Assembly (NCBI RefSeq): GCF_010095445.2 | Contig: NZ_WFGV02000006.1 | Span: 118,023 to 182,022, forward strand | Direction of reading: 5' to 3' | DNA: 64,000 nucleotides | Source of the DNA: Pseudomonas sp. TNT3 | GTDB lineage: Bacteria > Pseudomonadota > Gammaproteobacteria > Pseudomonadales > Pseudomonadaceae | In this document: piece by piece, positions 45,601 to 55,917 of the stretch | How positions within the stretch are numbered: position 1 is the first letter of the stretch | Layout: each line of letters opens with the position of its first letter | The notes under the pieces: model-generated | What the model saw: the letters and a program-made list of their open reading frames with translations, nothing else | Database searches by the model: none | What the model was told of the DNA's origin: nothing | Translations under genes and position numbers: made by a program

Positions 45601-48600
45601 CCTGTTCATGACCATGACGGCCGCATTGGCGGTGCTGCTTTACCGCTACAGTGGCCAGACCGACTTGCGCATTGGCGCGCCGGTGGCCAACCGGATTCGT
45701 CCGGAAAGCGAAGGGCTGATTGGGGCTTTCCTCAATACACAGGTGCTGCGTTGCCAGCTCGACGGCCAGATGTCCGTTGGCGAATTGTTCGATCAGGTCC
45801 GCCATACCGTCATCGAAGGCCAGTCCCATCAAGACCTGCCGTTCGATCACTTGGTGGAAGCCTTGCAGCCACCGCGTAGCACGGCTTACAACCCCCTGTT
45901 CCAGGTAATGTGCAACGTCCAGCGCTGGGAATTCCAGCAGAGTCGTACCCTGGCGGGCATGACCGTCGAGTACCTGGCCAATGATGCGCGTGCGACCAAG
46001 TTCGACCTTAATCTGGAAGTCACCGACCTCGATCATCGGCTCGGTTGCTGCCTGACCTACAGCACCGATTTGTTCGACGAACCACGCATTGCGCGCATGG
46101 CCGGGCATTGGCGCAACCTGCTCGAAGCCTTACTCAGCGATCCGCAACAGCGCCTCAGCGACTTGCCATTGCTGGAAGCCACTGAGCAGCAACAGTTGCT
46201 CGACAGCCTTGGTGTCGAACCGGGGGAGCATCGTCTTGACCAGTGCATTCATCACCTGTTCAGCGAGCAGGCACTGATTCGAAAAGACGCGCCCGCACTG
46301 ACGTTCGCCGGGCACACCCTGAGCTATGCCGAACTCGACAGTCGCGCCAATCGCCTGGCCTGGATGCTCCGCGAGCGCGGTGTCGGCCCGCAAGTGCGCG
46401 TCGGCCTGGCGCTTGAACGGTCGCTGGACATGGTTGTCGGGCTACTGGCGATCCTCAAGGCCGGCGGCGCCTATGTGCCGCTGGACCCTGAGTATCCGCT
46501 GGACCGTTTGCATTACATGATCGAAGACAGTGGCATCGGTTTGCTGCTCAGCGATGCGGCGATGTTCAAGGCGCTTGGCCAACTGCCGGCGAGCGTGGCG
46601 CGCTGGTGCCTCGAAGACGATGCCGCTGAACTGGCGAATTACCCGGCCAGTGAGCTGCCGTTCATCAGCCTGCCGCAGCATCAGGCGTACCTGATCTACA
46701 CCTCGGGTTCCACCGGCAGACCGAAAGGCGTGGTGGTGTCCCACGGCGAAATCGCCATGCATTGTCGTGCCGTGATCGAACGCTTCGGGATGCGCCCGGA
46801 CGATTGCGAATTGCATTTCTATTCCATCAATTTCGACGCCGCCACCGAGCGCTTGCTCGTGCCGTTGTTGAGTGGCGCGCAGGTCGTATTGCGCGCTCAG
46901 GGACAGTGGGATGCGGAAGAAATCTGCGGCTTGATTCGCCAGCACCACATCAACGTTCTCGGTTTCACGCCGAGCTACGGTAGCCAGTTGGCGCAATGGC
47001 TGGCCACCCAAAACGAAACCCTGCCAGTGCGCATGTGCATCACCGGTGGTGAAGCACTGACTGGCGAACACCTGCAGCGCATTCGTGCAGCGTTCAAGCC
47101 GAGCCTGTTCTTCAATGCCTATGGCCCGACTGAAACCGTGGTCATGCCGCTGGCCAGCCTGGCTCCGGAGCAATTGGAAGAAGGCCTGGGCAGTGTGCCG
47201 ATCGGCAGCGTGATCGGCGCTCGTGTGGCCTACATCCTGGATGCCGACCTGGCCCTGGTGCCACAAGGTGCCAGCGGCGAGTTGTACGTTGGCGGTGCCG
47301 GTCTGGCGCAGGGGTATCACCGGCGTCCGGGCATGACGGCCGAGCGGTTTGTGGCAGACCCGTTTGCGGCCGATGGCGGGCGCCTGTATCGCACCGGTGA
47401 CCTGGTTCGCCAGCGTGACGACGGACTGGTGGAGTATCTGGGACGTATCGACCATCAAGTGAAAATCCGTGGCTTCCGCATCGAACTGGGCGAGATCGAA
47501 ACCCGTTTGCTCGAGCATGAAACCGTGCGCGAGGCGGTGGTGCTTGCACTTGATGCACCCAGCGGGAAGCAATTGGTCGGCTACGTGCTGACCGATGCTG
47601 CCGCGCAGGATGACTTGCAACAGGCCTCGCTGCGTGACGCGCTCAAGGCTCAGCTCAAATCCCAGCTGCCGGACTACATGGTGCCAACGCACCTGATCCT
47701 GCTGGCTCACTGGCCGCTCACCGCCAACGGCAAACTGGATCGCCGCGCGTTGCCGGCGCCGGACCCCGAGCTGAACCGTCAGCAGTACGTGGCGCCAGGC
47801 AACGCGCTGGAACTGACTTTGGCCGGTATCTGGAGCCACGTGTTGAACGTTCCGCAGGTCGGTCTCAATGACAACTTTTTCGAGCTGGGCGGTGATTCGA
47901 TCCTGTCGATCCAGGTGGTCAGCCGTGCACGGCAACAGGGTATCCACTTCAGCCCGCGGGACCTGTTCCAGCACCAGACGGTGCACACCCTCGCTGCCGT
48001 CGCGACCCGCACTGAGCAGGTGACTGCCGAGCAAGGTTTGCTGACGGGCGAATCGCGACTGACACCGATCCAGCATTGGTTCTTCGACAGCGAGATCCCT
48101 GAGCGCCAACACTGGAACCAGGCCTTGCTGCTGGAACCGGCCGAGACGCTGGAACCTCATCGTCTTGAGCAAGCGCTGCTGGCAGTGATCGCACAGCACG
48201 ACGCCTTGCGCCTGCGTTTCACCAACGCCGCCGGGCAATGGCGCGCCGAACACCAGGCTGAATCTGACGTCCCGGTGCTCTGGCAAGTACGGGTGAAATC
48301 CATGGACCAGTGCACGGCGCTGTTCGCCGACGCCCAGCGCAGCCTCGACCTCGAACAGGGACCCCTGATTCGTGCGCTGTTGGTTGATGGTCCACAGGAC
48401 CAGCAGCGATTGTTCATCGCCATTCACCACCTGGTGGTAGACGGGGTTTCGTGGCGCGTCTTGCTGGACGATGTGCAAACGGCCTATCGCCAATTGCCCT
48501 TGCAGGAGACGGTGCAACTGCCAGCGAAAACCAGCGCCTTCAATGAATGGGCCGCTCGCTTGCAGGCTTACGCCGGCAGCGAATCCCTGCGCGAGGAATT

Positions 48601-51600
48601 GAGCTGGTGGCAGGCGAACCTGGCAGGTCCTCACGCCGGGTTGCCGTGCGCCCGCCCTGACGGTGGACGTCAACACCGTCACGCGCAAACGGTCAGTGTG
48701 CGCCTCGACAGCGAACAGACACGCCAGTTGCTGCAGCAGGCGCCGAGTGCCTATCGCACTCAGGTCAATGACCTGCTGCTGACTGCATTGGCTCGCGTAT
48801 TGTGCCGCTGGAGCGGTCACGCATCCGCCTTGATTCAATTGGAAGGCCATGGCCGTGAAAGCCTGTTTGATGACATCGATCTGACCCGCACCGTGGGTTG
48901 GTTCACCAGTGCGTATCCGTTGCGGCTGACACCGGCGAACAGCCAGGGCGACTCGATCAAGGTGATCAAGGAGCAACTGCGTGCCGTGCCGCACAAAGGT
49001 CTGGGGTATGGCGTGTTGCGCTACCTCGCCGATGATTCGTGCCGTACTGCCATGGCAGCTTTGCCGTCGGCGCAGATCACCTTCAATTATCTCGGCCAGT
49101 TCGACCAGAGTTTTGCCGATGATGCATTGTTCCGTCCGCTGGACGAGCCGGTTGGCGCGGCCCATGACCCGAAAGCACCGATGCCGAACGAGCTGAGCGT
49201 CGACAGTCAGGTCTACGGCGGCGAGCTGGTATTGCGCTGGACGTTCAGTGCCGAACGCCACGATCCGCAGACCATCACCGAGCTGGCGAACGCCTATCTG
49301 GGGGAGCTGCAAGACCTGGTCGAGCATTGCCTGCGCGACGATGCGGGCGGCCTGACGCCGTCGGACTTCCCGTTGGCCAGACTGACCCAGGCACAACTCG
49401 ACGCGCTGCCCGTGCCCGCTGCGGTCATCGAGGATGTGTATCCCCTGACACCGATGCAGGAAGGCATGTTGCTGCACACCCTGCTGGAACCGGGTACCGG
49501 GCTGTATTACATGCAGGACCGTTATCGCATCAACAGCCAACTTGATCCGCAGCGTTTTGCCGAAGCCTGGCAAGCGGTGATTGCGCGTCACGAAGCCCTG
49601 CGTGCCTCGTTTTGCTGGAACGTCGGCGAAGACATGTTGCAGGTTATCCACAAGCCGGGCAGCACGCCGATCGAGTTTCTGGACTGGACCGATGTCGCCG
49701 ACGCCGAGCAAGAACCGAAGCTGCAGGCACTGCTTAAAAGCGAGCGCGAGGCCGGTTTCGATCTGCTTGTTCAGGCGCCGTTCCACCTGCGACTGATCCG
49801 GGTTGGCGCCGCGCGCTACTGGTTCATGATGAGCAACCACCACATCCTCATCGATGCGTGGTGCCGTTCGCTGTTGATGAACGATTTCTTCGAGATCTAC
49901 ACCGCCCTGGGCGAAAATCGCCAGGCACAACTGGCCGTGCCGCCGCGCTATCGCGACTACATTGGCTGGCTGCAACGCCAGAGCCTGGAAGAGGCTCGGC
50001 AGTGGTGGAAGGACAATCTGCACGGCTTCGAACGGACCACGCCGATCCCGAGTGACCGACCCTTCCTTCGCGAACACGCCGGCGAAAGTGGCGGCATGAT
50101 CGTAGGTGATCGCTACACCCGACTGGATGCCCGGGACGGTGCGCAACTGCGCGAATTGGCCCAGGCCCATCAGTTGACCATCAACACCTTTGCCCAGGCG
50201 GCATGGGCCTTGGTGTTGCGGCGTTTGAGCGGTGATCGTGATGTGCTGTTCGGCGTCACGGTGGCTGGACGTCCGGTGGAAATGCCGGCGATGCAGCGCA
50301 CGGTCGGGCTGTTCATCAACAGCATTGCGCTGCGGGTGAAAATGCCTGAAGACGATCAGCGTTGCAGCGTTCGCCAGTGGCTCAGTGACTTGCTCGACAG
50401 CAACATGCAGCTGCGCGAGTACGAGTACCTGCCGCTGGTGAGCATTCAGGAAACCAGCGAACTGCCCAAGGGCCAGCCGCTGTTCGACAGTCTTTTTGTG
50501 TTCGAAAATGCCCCGGTGGAAGTCTCGGTGCTGGACCGTGCCCAGAGTCTTAACGCGACCTCGGATTCGGGACGCACCCACACCAACTTCCCGCTCACGG
50601 CCGTGTGTTATCCAGGCGATGACCTGGGCTTGCACCTGTCTTACGACCAGCGTTTCTTCGAGGAGGCCACGGTCGAACGCATGCTCGGCGAGTTCAAGCG
50701 TCTGCTGCTGGCGCTGGTGGAGGGGTTTCATGGCGACATGGCGGATTTGCCGCTGCTGGGGGCCGAGGAAGAGGATTTCCTGATCCACGGTTGCAATCAG
50801 AGCGAGCACGAATATCCGCTGGAGCAGAGCTACGTAGCGCTGTTCGAAGCGCAGGTTGCCCAGCATCCGCAGCGCGTGGCCGCCAGTTGCCTGGATCAAC
50901 AGCACAGCTACGCCGAACTGAACCAGCGCAGTAACCGGCTGGGTCATGCCCTGATCGCGGCCGGTGTCGGGCTGGATCAACCGGTGGCGTTGCTGGGTGA
51001 ACGTAACCTTGATTTGCTCGGGATGATCATCGGCAGCTTCAAGGCCGGCGCGGGTTACCTGCCGCTGGATCCGGGGCTGCCAAGCCAGCGACTGAGCCGG
51101 ATCATCGAGCTGAGTCGCACGCCGTTGCTGGTGTGTACAGAGGCGTGCCGTGAACAGGCTGTCGCGCTGCTGGACGCCTGCGGCTGCGCCATTCGACCTC
51201 GATTGCTGGTCTGGGAAGAGGTGCAGGCGAGTGGCGCGGCGGTGACCAATCCCGGCCTCTACAGCGGTCCGGACAATCTGGCGTATGTGATTTACACCTC
51301 CGGTTCCACCGGCTTGCCCAAGGGCGTGATGGTCGAGCAGCGCGGCATGCTCAATAACCAGTTGAGCAAGGTGCCGTACCTGGACCTGAGCGATGCCGAC
51401 GTGATCGCGCAGACGGCTTCGCAAAGCTTCGATATTTCGGTCTGGCAGTTCCTCGCCGCGCCGTTGTTCGGCGCACGGGTCGACATCGTGCCGAACACCA
51501 TCGCCCACGATCCGCAGGGGTTGCTGGCGCACGTTTCGGCACACGGCGTCACCGTGCTGGAAAGCGTGCCGTCGCTGATCCAAGGCATGCTTGCCCAGGA

Positions 51601-52672
51601 TCGAATGAGCCTCGACGGCCTGCGCTGGATGCTGCCGACGGGCGAGGCCATGCCGCCGGAGCTTGCCCATCAATGGCTGCTGCGTTATCCGGATATCGGG
51701 CTGGTGAATGCGTATGGCCCGGCGGAGTGCTCGGATGACGTGGCGTTTTTCCGTGTCGATCCGGCCTCGACCCGCGGCAGCTATTTGCCGATCGGTACAC
51801 CGACCGACAACAACCGTTTGTACCTGCTCGATGGCGCGCTGGAACTGGTGCCGCTGGGCGCGGTGGGCGAGTTGTGCGTTGCCGGTACGGGCGTCGGACG
51901 TGGCTATGTGAGCGATCCGCTGCGCACCGCGCAAGTCTTCGTGCCGAACCCGTTTGGCGCACCGGGGGATCGTCTGTACCGCACGGGCGACCTGGCCCGG
52001 CGTCGCAGCGACGGCGTGCTGGAGTACGTTGGGCGAATCGACCATCAAGTGAAAATTCGCGGTTACCGCATCGAGCTCGGTGAAATCGAAGGGCGCCTTC
52101 ACGAACAGCCGCACATTCGCGAAGCGGCGGTCGGCGTCCAGGACGGCTTCAATGGCAAGCACCTGGTCGGCTATCTGGTAGCGGCTGATTCGACGCTCAA
52201 ACCGAACGAACACCTGGAGCGCATCAAACAACGCCTGCGCGCCGAACTGCCGGAATACATGGTGCCGCTGCACTGGCTATGGCTGGACCGGATGCCGCTC
52301 AACGCCAACGGCAAGCTCGATCGCAAAGCCCTGCCGGTGCTTGAAATCGGCCTATTGCAGAACCAGGACTACCAGGCGCCGCGCAACGGGCTGGAGCAGA
52401 CGCTGGCCGATATTTGGGCAGAAGTGCTGAAGGTCGACAAGGTTGGAGTGCGCGACAACTTCTTCGAACTGGGCGGGCATTCGCTATTGGCGACGCAAAT
52501 CGCGTCACGGGTGCAGAAAGCGCTGCAACGTGATGTACCGCTGCGAGCAATGTTCGAGTGCAGCACAGTAGAGGAACTGGCCGGGTACATCGATGGGCTG
52601 GCGGTGAACGATATGACTGAGGAGAAGGCGGAGCGGTTGAATGATCTGATGGCTGCGCTGGAGGGTTTTTGA
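39689..52672 (+). CDS. pvdL: Pyoverdine chromophore-starting non-ribosomal peptide synthetase PvdL
   Basis: 4327 residues from the ATG at 39689 ([16 protein letters not shown] seven bases ahead); 50 extra codons to 39539 are rejected. Order: fatty acyl-AMP ligase (1-570), carrier (Ser near 600), C1 and A1 (about 1137-1617), carrier (near 1658), C2 and A2 (about 2200-2640), carrier ([13 protein letters not shown], near 2729), epimerase (about 2784-3230), C3 and A3, carrier (near 4257). No thioesterase. This is the PvdL layout: acylated Glu, D-Tyr, diaminobutyrate, made on the cytoplasmic synthetase and later handed to PvdI/PvdJ-type partners outside the window. The binding pocket of A1 reads D-V-W-H-F-G-R-I-N and that of A3 D-I-W-E-L-T-A-D-D by alignment to EntF. 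C2 has HHIVTEG and C3 HHILIDA in place of HHxxxDG. Confidence 0.96.
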   Translation: MTDAFELPSNLVQALQRRAALTPDRVALRFLAETPDQAVVLSYRELDRRARVIAGALQAEAEFGDRAVLLFPSGPDYVAAFFGCLYAGVIAVPAYPPESTRRHHQERLLSIISDAEPRLLLTSTSLRDALLQIEGAPALLCVDSLAPALADSWRAPDLPADHIAFLQYTSGSTALPKGVQVSHGNLVANELLIRHGFGIDLNPDDVIVSWLPLYHDMGLIGGLLQPIFSGVPCVLMSPAYFLGRPLRWLEAISEYGGTISGGPDFAYRLCSERVSESALQRLDLSGWRVAYSGSEPIRLDTLERFAAKFAACGFTPDSFMASYGLAEATLFVAGSPRGHGIGTLRVDDQALAQNRAEPGEGSSIMSCGISQPDHAVLIVDPQALNELADNSVGEVWAAGPSIAQGYWRNPEASAKTFVQHAGRTWLRTGDLGFMRDGELFITGRLKDMLIVRGHNLYPQDIEQTIEREVEVVRKGRVAAFAVTVDGQEGIGIAAEISRSVQKILPPEALIKAIRQAVAEAYQEAPSVVALLNPGALPKTSSGKLQRAACRIRLADDSLDHYALFPSAVSARVGQSEFAGELHTLIGQIWCEQLQVKQVEADDHFFLLGGNSIAATQVVARLREELGLELNLRLLFEAPTLGAFADAVARQQQDGGLAQGAISTLSRSELMPQSLAQNRLWITWQLDPQSSAYNIPGALRLRGELDEDALRASFQQLIERHESLRTRFFERDGVALQQIDAPGAFNLQLIDISDLPASEREARAQQIREDEAHTQFDLEKGPLLWVTLVRLDDEDHQLLVTMHHIIADGWSLNVLIDEFSRVYAAASQGQTAALAPLPTQYADYGRWQRQWLAQGEGERQLAYWKAQLGTEHPTLNLATDHPRSKKPSQPAARHSIKLATTLSDAIRRTAHAHESTPFMLLLAAFQSLLHRYSGQRDIRIGVPNANRPRLETQGLIGFFINTQVMRAEVDARLPFIELLAQTRHAALGAQAHQDLPFEQLLEAFPHAREQGLFQVMFNHQQRDLSALRRLPGLLAEELPWHSREAKFDLQLHSEEDAKGRLSLSFDYASELFDSATIERLAEHFSTLLRDVCERPQSAIGDLQLLSPSEQQHQATWSVAPCTPASQWLPEQLSEQARLTPERIALIWDGGSLDFTQLHTQANRLAHYLRDKGVGPDVCVAIAAERSPQLLIGLLAIIKAGGAYVPLDPDYPAERLAYMLSDSGVELLLTQTELLDRLPATAGVSVIAMDTLHLESWPSHAPGLHLHGDNLAYVIYTSGSTGQPKGVGNTHAALAERLQWMQSTYRLNDTDVLMQKAPISFDVSVWECFWPLITGARLLIAGPGEHRDPHRIAQLVQTYGVTTLHFVPALLSLFIDEPLTAECTSLRRVFSGGEALPAELRNRVLEQLPAVQLHNRYGPTETAINVTHWQCTFADGERSPIGRPLDNVVCRVLDHELNPVPAGVPGELCISGIGLARGYLGRPSLTAERFVVDPLGEQGARLYRTGDRVRWTAEGVIEYLGRLDQQVKLRGFRVEPEEIEARLLAQDGVAQAVVLVRETSAGGQLIGYYTSTGFCEEIDAQNQRLHAALAAELPEYMVPAQLMRLDEMPLSPSGKLDRRALPEPHWQVREHVEPVSDLEQKIAGIWREVLGLTQIGLRDDFFALGGHSLLATQIISRTRQACDVELPLRALFENSELGAFAEQVRLIQASGKTNQQPPIEKVDRSQPVPLSYSQQRMWFLWQMEPDSPAYNVGGMARLRGVLDVGRFEAALQALILRHETLRTTFPSVDGVARQQVHEHTGMRMEFKDFTALDAGGREWQVQQLADDEAHKPFNLETGPLLRACLVKTDELEHYLVLTLHHIVTEGWAMDIFARELSALYEALVEDRESPLAPLPVQYLDYSVWQRQWLESGERQRQLDYWTGQLGREHPLLELPSDRPRPPVQSHQGELFRFDLSDDLAARVRAFNAQNGLTLFMTMTAALAVLLYRYSGQTDLRIGAPVANRIRPESEGLIGAFLNTQVLRCQLDGQMSVGELFDQVRHTVIEGQSHQDLPFDHLVEALQPPRSTAYNPLFQVMCNVQRWEFQQSRTLAGMTVEYLANDARATKFDLNLEVTDLDHRLGCCLTYSTDLFDEPRIARMAGHWRNLLEALLSDPQQRLSDLPLLEATEQQQLLDSLGVEPGEHRLDQCIHHLFSEQALIRKDAPALTFAGHTLSYAELDSRANRLAWMLRERGVGPQVRVGLALERSLDMVVGLLAILKAGGAYVPLDPEYPLDRLHYMIEDSGIGLLLSDAAMFKALGQLPASVARWCLEDDAAELANYPASELPFISLPQHQAYLIYTSGSTGRPKGVVVSHGEIAMHCRAVIERFGMRPDDCELHFYSINFDAATERLLVPLLSGAQVVLRAQGQWDAEEICGLIRQHHINVLGFTPSYGSQLAQWLATQNETLPVRMCITGGEALTGEHLQRIRAAFKPSLFFNAYGPTETVVMPLASLAPEQLEEGLGSVPIGSVIGARVAYILDADLALVPQGASGELYVGGAGLAQGYHRRPGMTAERFVADPFAADGGRLYRTGDLVRQRDDGLVEYLGRIDHQVKIRGFRIELGEIETRLLEHETVREAVVLALDAPSGKQLVGYVLTDAAAQDDLQQASLRDALKAQLKSQLPDYMVPTHLILLAHWPLTANGKLDRRALPAPDPELNRQQYVAPGNALELTLAGIWSHVLNVPQVGLNDNFFELGGDSILSIQVVSRARQQGIHFSPRDLFQHQTVHTLAAVATRTEQVTAEQGLLTGESRLTPIQHWFFDSEIPERQHWNQALLLEPAETLEPHRLEQALLAVIAQHDALRLRFTNAAGQWRAEHQAESDVPVLWQVRVKSMDQCTALFADAQRSLDLEQGPLIRALLVDGPQDQQRLFIAIHHLVVDGVSWRVLLDDVQTAYRQLPLQETVQLPAKTSAFNEWAARLQAYAGSESLREELSWWQANLAGPHAGLPCARPDGGRQHRHAQTVSVRLDSEQTRQLLQQAPSAYRTQVNDLLLTALARVLCRWSGHASALIQLEGHGRESLFDDIDLTRTVGWFTSAYPLRLTPANSQGDSIKVIKEQLRAVPHKGLGYGVLRYLADDSCRTAMAALPSAQITFNYLGQFDQSFADDALFRPLDEPVGAAHDPKAPMPNELSVDSQVYGGELVLRWTFSAERHDPQTITELANAYLGELQDLVEHCLRDDAGGLTPSDFPLARLTQAQLDALPVPAAVIEDVYPLTPMQEGMLLHTLLEPGTGLYYMQDRYRINSQLDPQRFAEAWQAVIARHEALRASFCWNVGEDMLQVIHKPGSTPIEFLDWTDVADAEQEPKLQALLKSEREAGFDLLVQAPFHLRLIRVGAARYWFMMSNHHILIDAWCRSLLMNDFFEIYTALGENRQAQLAVPPRYRDYIGWLQRQSLEEARQWWKDNLHGFERTTPIPSDRPFLREHAGESGGMIVGDRYTRLDARDGAQLRELAQAHQLTINTFAQAAWALVLRRLSGDRDVLFGVTVAGRPVEMPAMQRTVGLFINSIALRVKMPEDDQRCSVRQWLSDLLDSNMQLREYEYLPLVSIQETSELPKGQPLFDSLFVFENAPVEVSVLDRAQSLNATSDSGRTHTNFPLTAVCYPGDDLGLHLSYDQRFFEEATVERMLGEFKRLLLALVEGFHGDMADLPLLGAEEEDFLIHGCNQSEHEYPLEQSYVALFEAQVAQHPQRVAASCLDQQHSYAELNQRSNRLGHALIAAGVGLDQPVALLGERNLDLLGMIIGSFKAGAGYLPLDPGLPSQRLSRIIELSRTPLLVCTEACREQAVALLDACGCAIRPRLLVWEEVQASGAAVTNPGLYSGPDNLAYVIYTSGSTGLPKGVMVEQRGMLNNQLSKVPYLDLSDADVIAQTASQSFDISVWQFLAAPLFGARVDIVPNTIAHDPQGLLAHVSAHGVTVLESVPSLIQGMLAQDRMSLDGLRWMLPTGEAMPPELAHQWLLRYPDIGLVNAYGPAECSDDVAFFRVDPASTRGSYLPIGTPTDNNRLYLLDGALELVPLGAVGELCVAGTGVGRGYVSDPLRTAQVFVPNPFGAPGDRLYRTGDLARRRSDGVLEYVGRIDHQVKIRGYRIELGEIEGRLHEQPHIREAAVGVQDGFNGKHLVGYLVAADSTLKPNEHLERIKQRLRAELPEYMVPLHWLWLDRMPLNANGKLDRKALPVLEIGLLQNQDYQAPRNGLEQTLADIWAEVLKVDKVGVRDNFFELGGHSLLATQIASRVQKALQRDVPLRAMFECSTVEELAGYIDGLAVNDMTEEKAERLNDLMAALEGF

Positions 52673-53000
52673 TCTGCTTTTGATCTTCTTGCCGCCTCGG
52701 AAGGCCGAGCGCAGGTTCTGCGCAGTGGGCAACCCGGCAAGGATGCCGGGTTAGCCGCCCCCGGCCATGGATGGCCGATGGCGGCGGGCCTACGGAGCAG
52801 GACCGGAGCGAGGGTATGCCGAGCCCAGGCGAGGCACCGGACGAAAGGGGCAAGAGCGTTTGGTTACTTGGGGCTTTTCCAAGTGACTCGCCGTAAGGGC
52901 GAAACCAATAGAAGCCGTAACCGCAGGAATGGATATGTACACCATCAAAACAACACCGCCTGCCAGGACGCCATCGCCGGCAAGCCAGCTCCCACAGTTC
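52673..53000. repeat. GC-rich intergenic repeat downstream of pvdL
   Basis: A gene-free segment with a perfect hairpin AACCCGGC/GCCGGGTT at 52731-52752 and a second dyad around 52766-52777. Its text (CGGAGCAGGACCGGAGCG, CTCGCCGTAAGGGCGAAAC) resembles a repeat I recognise from many Pseudomonas intergenic regions and from spurious short gene calls. It runs directly into the tandem array beginning at 53001. Confidence 0.55.
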
Positions 53001-53288
53001 GATCCGGGTACATCACGGAGATATGAGTCGGCTATGAGGCCGCGATCGCGAGCAGGCTCGCTCCAACAGTTTGATCCGGGTGCATCAGGGAGATATGAGT
53101 CGGCTGTGAGGCCGCGATCGCGAGCAAGCTCGCTCCTACAGTTTGATCCGGGTACATCACGGAGATAGGAGTCGGCTGTGAGGCCGCGATCGCGAGCAAG
53201 CTCGCTCCTACAGTTTGATCCGGGTACATCACGGAGATAGGAGTCGGCTGTGAGGCCGCGATCGCGAGCAGGCTCACCTCCTACAGTT
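53001..53288. repeat. Tandem array of about four 72-nt REP-containing units
   Basis: Units start with GATCCGGGT at 53001, 53073, 53145 and 53217; the next unit boundary, a degenerate GATCTGG, falls at 53289. Each contains the palindromic core CGCGATCGCGAGCA. Copies 3 and 4 are nearly identical. 72 is a multiple of three, so both strands give repetitive open frames of 24-residue periods, which I do not accept as genes. Confidence 0.92.
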
Positions 53289-53412
53289 GATCTGGTGTGC
53301 CTCCGGCGAAATGGGGCTGAAGCCTGCCAATACTTTTGACACAGATTGCGTGTTGACTGACAAATCCACCCAGCGGAGCCTGCCTGTTCAATTTTTGTCG
53401 AGTAAAAAATCA

Positions 53413-54225
53413 ATGCCCTTCGTGACAATAGACGGTCAACCACTTCACTACATTGAGAAAGGCAGGGGACCTGCGGTACTGCTTGCCGGAAGTTACCTGT
53501 GGGATCAGACCATGTGGGCGCCACAGATCGACGCGTTGTCGCAACACTACCGAGTGATTGCCCTGGACCTTTGGGGCCACGGTCAATCCGGGCGACTACC
53601 GGACGGCACCATCTCCCTCGATGATATTTCCCGTCAGGCGCTGGGGCTTCTGGATTATTTGGACATCGATCGCATCGCACTGGTCGGGCTTTCAGTTGGC
53701 GGTATGTGGGGCGCGCGCCTGGCCTTGGCGGCTCCGCAACGTGTCAGTGGGCTGGTGATGATGGATACCTACGTCGGCATCGAGCCCGAGCCGACTCGCC
53801 AGTATTATTTTTCGTTGTTGAAGCAGATCGAAGAGGCTGGAGTCATCACACCGTCGTTGCTGGATATTGTGGTGCCTATCTTCTTCCGTCCCGGTATCGA
53901 TCCACAGTCGGCGCTGTATCAGAATTTCCGTGCGTCGCTGGCGGCATTGCCGGCTGAGCGTCTACGCGAAAGCATCGTACCGATGGGGCGGATTACCTTT
54001 GGTCGAAGTGATCTGTTGCCGCGCCTGAGTGAATTGAACCCAGAAACGACGCTGGTGATGTGTGGCGATCAGGACACCCCAAGGCCTCCCCTCGAAGCCC
54101 AGGAAATGGCGGAGCTGATTGGCTGCCCATTCCTGCTGGTGCCGGAGGCGGGGCATATTTCCAATCAAGAGAATCCGCGGTTTGTCACTGAAGTACTGCT
54201 GAAGTTTCTTGGCGAGAGAAACTGA
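53413..54225 (+). CDS. Alpha/beta-fold hydrolase
   Basis: 270 residues from the ATG at 53413 (MPFVTIDGQPLHYIEKG); the frame continues upstream only through the repeat array. The nucleophile elbow is GLSVGG (Ser near residue 96), the acid is in CGDQDTPRP and the histidine in PEAGHISNQENP, so the catalytic triad is complete. Length and cap segment fit the carboxylesterase/proline-iminopeptidase-like group. Substrate unknown. It is downstream of pvdL but separated by repeats, so it is probably independent; no iron box was found ahead of it. Confidence 0.87.
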   Translation: MPFVTIDGQPLHYIEKGRGPAVLLAGSYLWDQTMWAPQIDALSQHYRVIALDLWGHGQSGRLPDGTISLDDISRQALGLLDYLDIDRIALVGLSVGGMWGARLALAAPQRVSGLVMMDTYVGIEPEPTRQYYFSLLKQIEEAGVITPSLLDIVVPIFFRPGIDPQSALYQNFRASLAALPAERLRESIVPMGRITFGRSDLLPRLSELNPETTLVMCGDQDTPRPPLEAQEMAELIGCPFLLVPEAGHISNQENPRFVTEVLLKFLGERN

Positions 54226-54244
54226 TCGTCCTCTCGCATTCATC

Positions 54245-54271
54245 GAAAAGCTCGCAGCCTGCGAGCTTTTC
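54245..54271. terminator. Bidirectional terminator
   Basis: GAAAAGCTCGCA pairs with TGCGAGCTTTTC around a 3-base loop. It lies between the hydrolase and the convergent dsbG gene. Confidence 0.8.
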
Positions 54272-54304
54272 ATTTGGGCGGCGCTTGCAACACAAGCCGT
54301 GAAG

Positions 54305-55075
54305 TCACTTGGGACCGAGGATCTTCGCCAGTTTGTCCGGCGACGGCGCACCTTGCTGCTGCTGCAACTCGCCCTTGTCATCCATGTAGAAAATCGCCGG
54401 TGTCGCGGACAACTCCAGGTCTTCCATCAACTGCATGTTCGCCTCGAGCTTAGCCTGAATCGCCGGCGGTACATCTTTGAGCGCTTTCAGCGTGCTGGCC
54501 TTGCCGGATTTTTCATGTTCCTGGAGGGCTTTGACCGGGTCCTTGGCGGCGAGCAACGCAGCGGATTTCCCCGGACTGTCTTCGCGAATAATACCGACCA
54601 TGATATGTCGCAACTGCACTTTACCGGCCTTTACCCACGGGCGCGCCTGTTCCCAGAACATGTTGCAGTAAGGACAGTTCGGATCGCTGAACAGGTACAC
54701 CACACGAGGTGCGTCCTTGTTGCCATCAGCGATCCAGTTGCTTGCTTCCATCTTCGCCCACACTTCCTTGGACATCGGCGCGTACACCAGCTTTTGCAGC
54801 GGCGCGGTACTCAGGTCGTTGCCCTCGGCGTCATACAGATTACCCAGCAATACGTGTTTACCGTCAGGGGTGAGGTACAGCGCCATGCCGCGGTTCTGGT
54901 ACTGCGCGGCGTAACCACGCAGACCGTCCGGCGCGTCGAACTGCCCTACGATTTTCGCGCCCTTGGCTTCGATTTTCTTGATCGCTTCGGGCAAGTCTTC
55001 GGCAGCCTGCACGGTCGGCAGGTGCAACAGGGCTGTGCCCAGGGTCAACGTCAGCAGGTGGCGGAGGCGGGGCAT
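54305..55075 (-). CDS. dsbG: Periplasmic thiol:disulfide interchange protein DsbG
   Basis: 256 residues. The signal peptide ends VQA before AEDLPEAIKKIEAKG. The N-terminal dimerisation domain is followed by a thioredoxin fold with active site CPYC (VVYLFSDPNCPYCNMFWEQARPW) and the cis-Pro in SATPAIFYMDD. DsbG protects single cysteines from sulfenylation and isomerises disulfides in the periplasm; it is recycled by DsbD. The gene starts 25 bases inside the tlpA/dsbE-like gene, so it is last in a dsbD-dsbE-dsbG operon. Confidence 0.92.
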   Translation of the reverse strand: MPRLRHLLTLTLGTALLHLPTVQAAEDLPEAIKKIEAKGAKIVGQFDAPDGLRGYAAQYQNRGMALYLTPDGKHVLLGNLYDAEGNDLSTAPLQKLVYAPMSKEVWAKMEASNWIADGNKDAPRVVYLFSDPNCPYCNMFWEQARPWVKAGKVQLRHIMVGIIREDSPGKSAALLAAKDPVKALQEHEKSGKASTLKALKDVPPAIQAKLEANMQLMEDLELSATPAIFYMDDKGELQQQQGAPSPDKLAKILGPK

Positions 55076-55917
55076 GGCAGTTTCCTTGAAGAGGGGGCCG
55101 ATTCGGCAGGGTTCGGGGTGTCAAAGTTTTCGAGGGCGCGGGCCAGGCTGGCTTCCGACAGCTCACCCAGATGGCTGGCCAGCAGGCGGCCTTCGTTGCT
55201 ATAGAACAGGGTAGTCGGCAATGCCATCGAACCGACGGCCTGGCCCAGACGGCCGCCGCTGTCGAACAGCACATTCGACAGGCTCAAGCCCTGGGTTTCC
55301 AGGTAGGTACTGACGCTTTGCATGCTTTCACCCTGATTGACGAACAGGAACGTCAGGTCCTGGCGTTGCTGCTGGGCATTTTCCAGCACCGGCATTTCCC
55401 GACGGCAGGGTGGGCACCAGGTGGCCCAGAGATTGATGACCAGCGGACCGCCCTTGTAGTCGGACAATTGCATGGTTTCACCGGCGGCGTTGCGCATGGT
55501 GATGTCCGGGAGGCGAGTCCCTTGTTCGTAAATGCTCAGGGAGAACGTCGCCAGGAGCCAGAATGCCAAGCCGCTGGCGACGCCAAAGCCCAGTGGACGG
55601 CGCAACCCCGGCCGCCGCCAGCCGCGATACAGGGCGGCAAGCAGTAGCGTGATAACTCCGGGCCAGGCGAGGAAGCCGCCGTCGCGCAGGTCGATGACTT
55701 GCCATGGATCGTTGCGGTAGTGCGTCCAGTAGACCGCCACAAAACTGATCCGGGCCGCCAGCATGCCGATCAGAAACAGACTGAACAACGCCGACTCGGG
55801 GTTCTCGCCACCGCGTTTGGCCACCCGCCAACCGATGAAAGTCGCCAGTGCCAGGGCACTGATCAGCAGCAGGTGATTAAGCGCGATGGCAAATGTACCG
55901 AGCGTAAAAGTCAGCAT
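55051..55917 (-). CDS. TlpA/DsbE-like thioredoxin with N-terminal multi-span membrane domain
   Basis: 288 residues from the ATG at 55917, which shares a base with the dsbD stop (TAATG). About residues 1-130 hold four to five membrane segments with AARISFVAVYW and LRDGGFLAWPG, reminiscent of Lgt. Residues about 140-270 are a TlpA thioredoxin domain with WATWCPPCRREMP and cis-Pro SMALPTTLFY, facing the periplasm. It should reduce periplasmic disulfides with electrons from DsbD. The P. aeruginosa operon with dsbD2 and dsbG has a gene at the same place. Confidence 0.88.
   Translation of the reverse strand: MLTFTLGTFAIALNHLLLISALALATFIGWRVAKRGGENPESALFSLFLIGMLAARISFVAVYWTHYRNDPWQVIDLRDGGFLAWPGVITLLLAALYRGWRRPGLRRPLGFGVASGLAFWLLATFSLSIYEQGTRLPDITMRNAAGETMQLSDYKGGPLVINLWATWCPPCRREMPVLENAQQQRQDLTFLFVNQGESMQSVSTYLETQGLSLSNVLFDSGGRLGQAVGSMALPTTLFYSNEGRLLASHLGELSEASLARALENFDTPNPAESAPSSRKLPCPASATC

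Noticed and set aside
46442..52273. A 1943-codon open frame on the minus strand opposite pvdL
   Set aside because: It is a shadow of the GC-rich synthetase gene; it lacks domains, a ribosome site and sensible composition.
53032..53277. A small minus-strand frame with 24-residue repeats (GASLLAIAAS type)
   Set aside because: It is the translation of the 72-nt REP array, a well-known source of false genes in Pseudomonas.
53001..53288. CRISPR array
   Set aside because: The units are contiguous 72-mers without unique spacers and no cas gene is nearby.
52790..53680. A 296-codon minus-strand frame through the repeat region
   Set aside because: It reads through the same REP array and into the start of the hydrolase gene.
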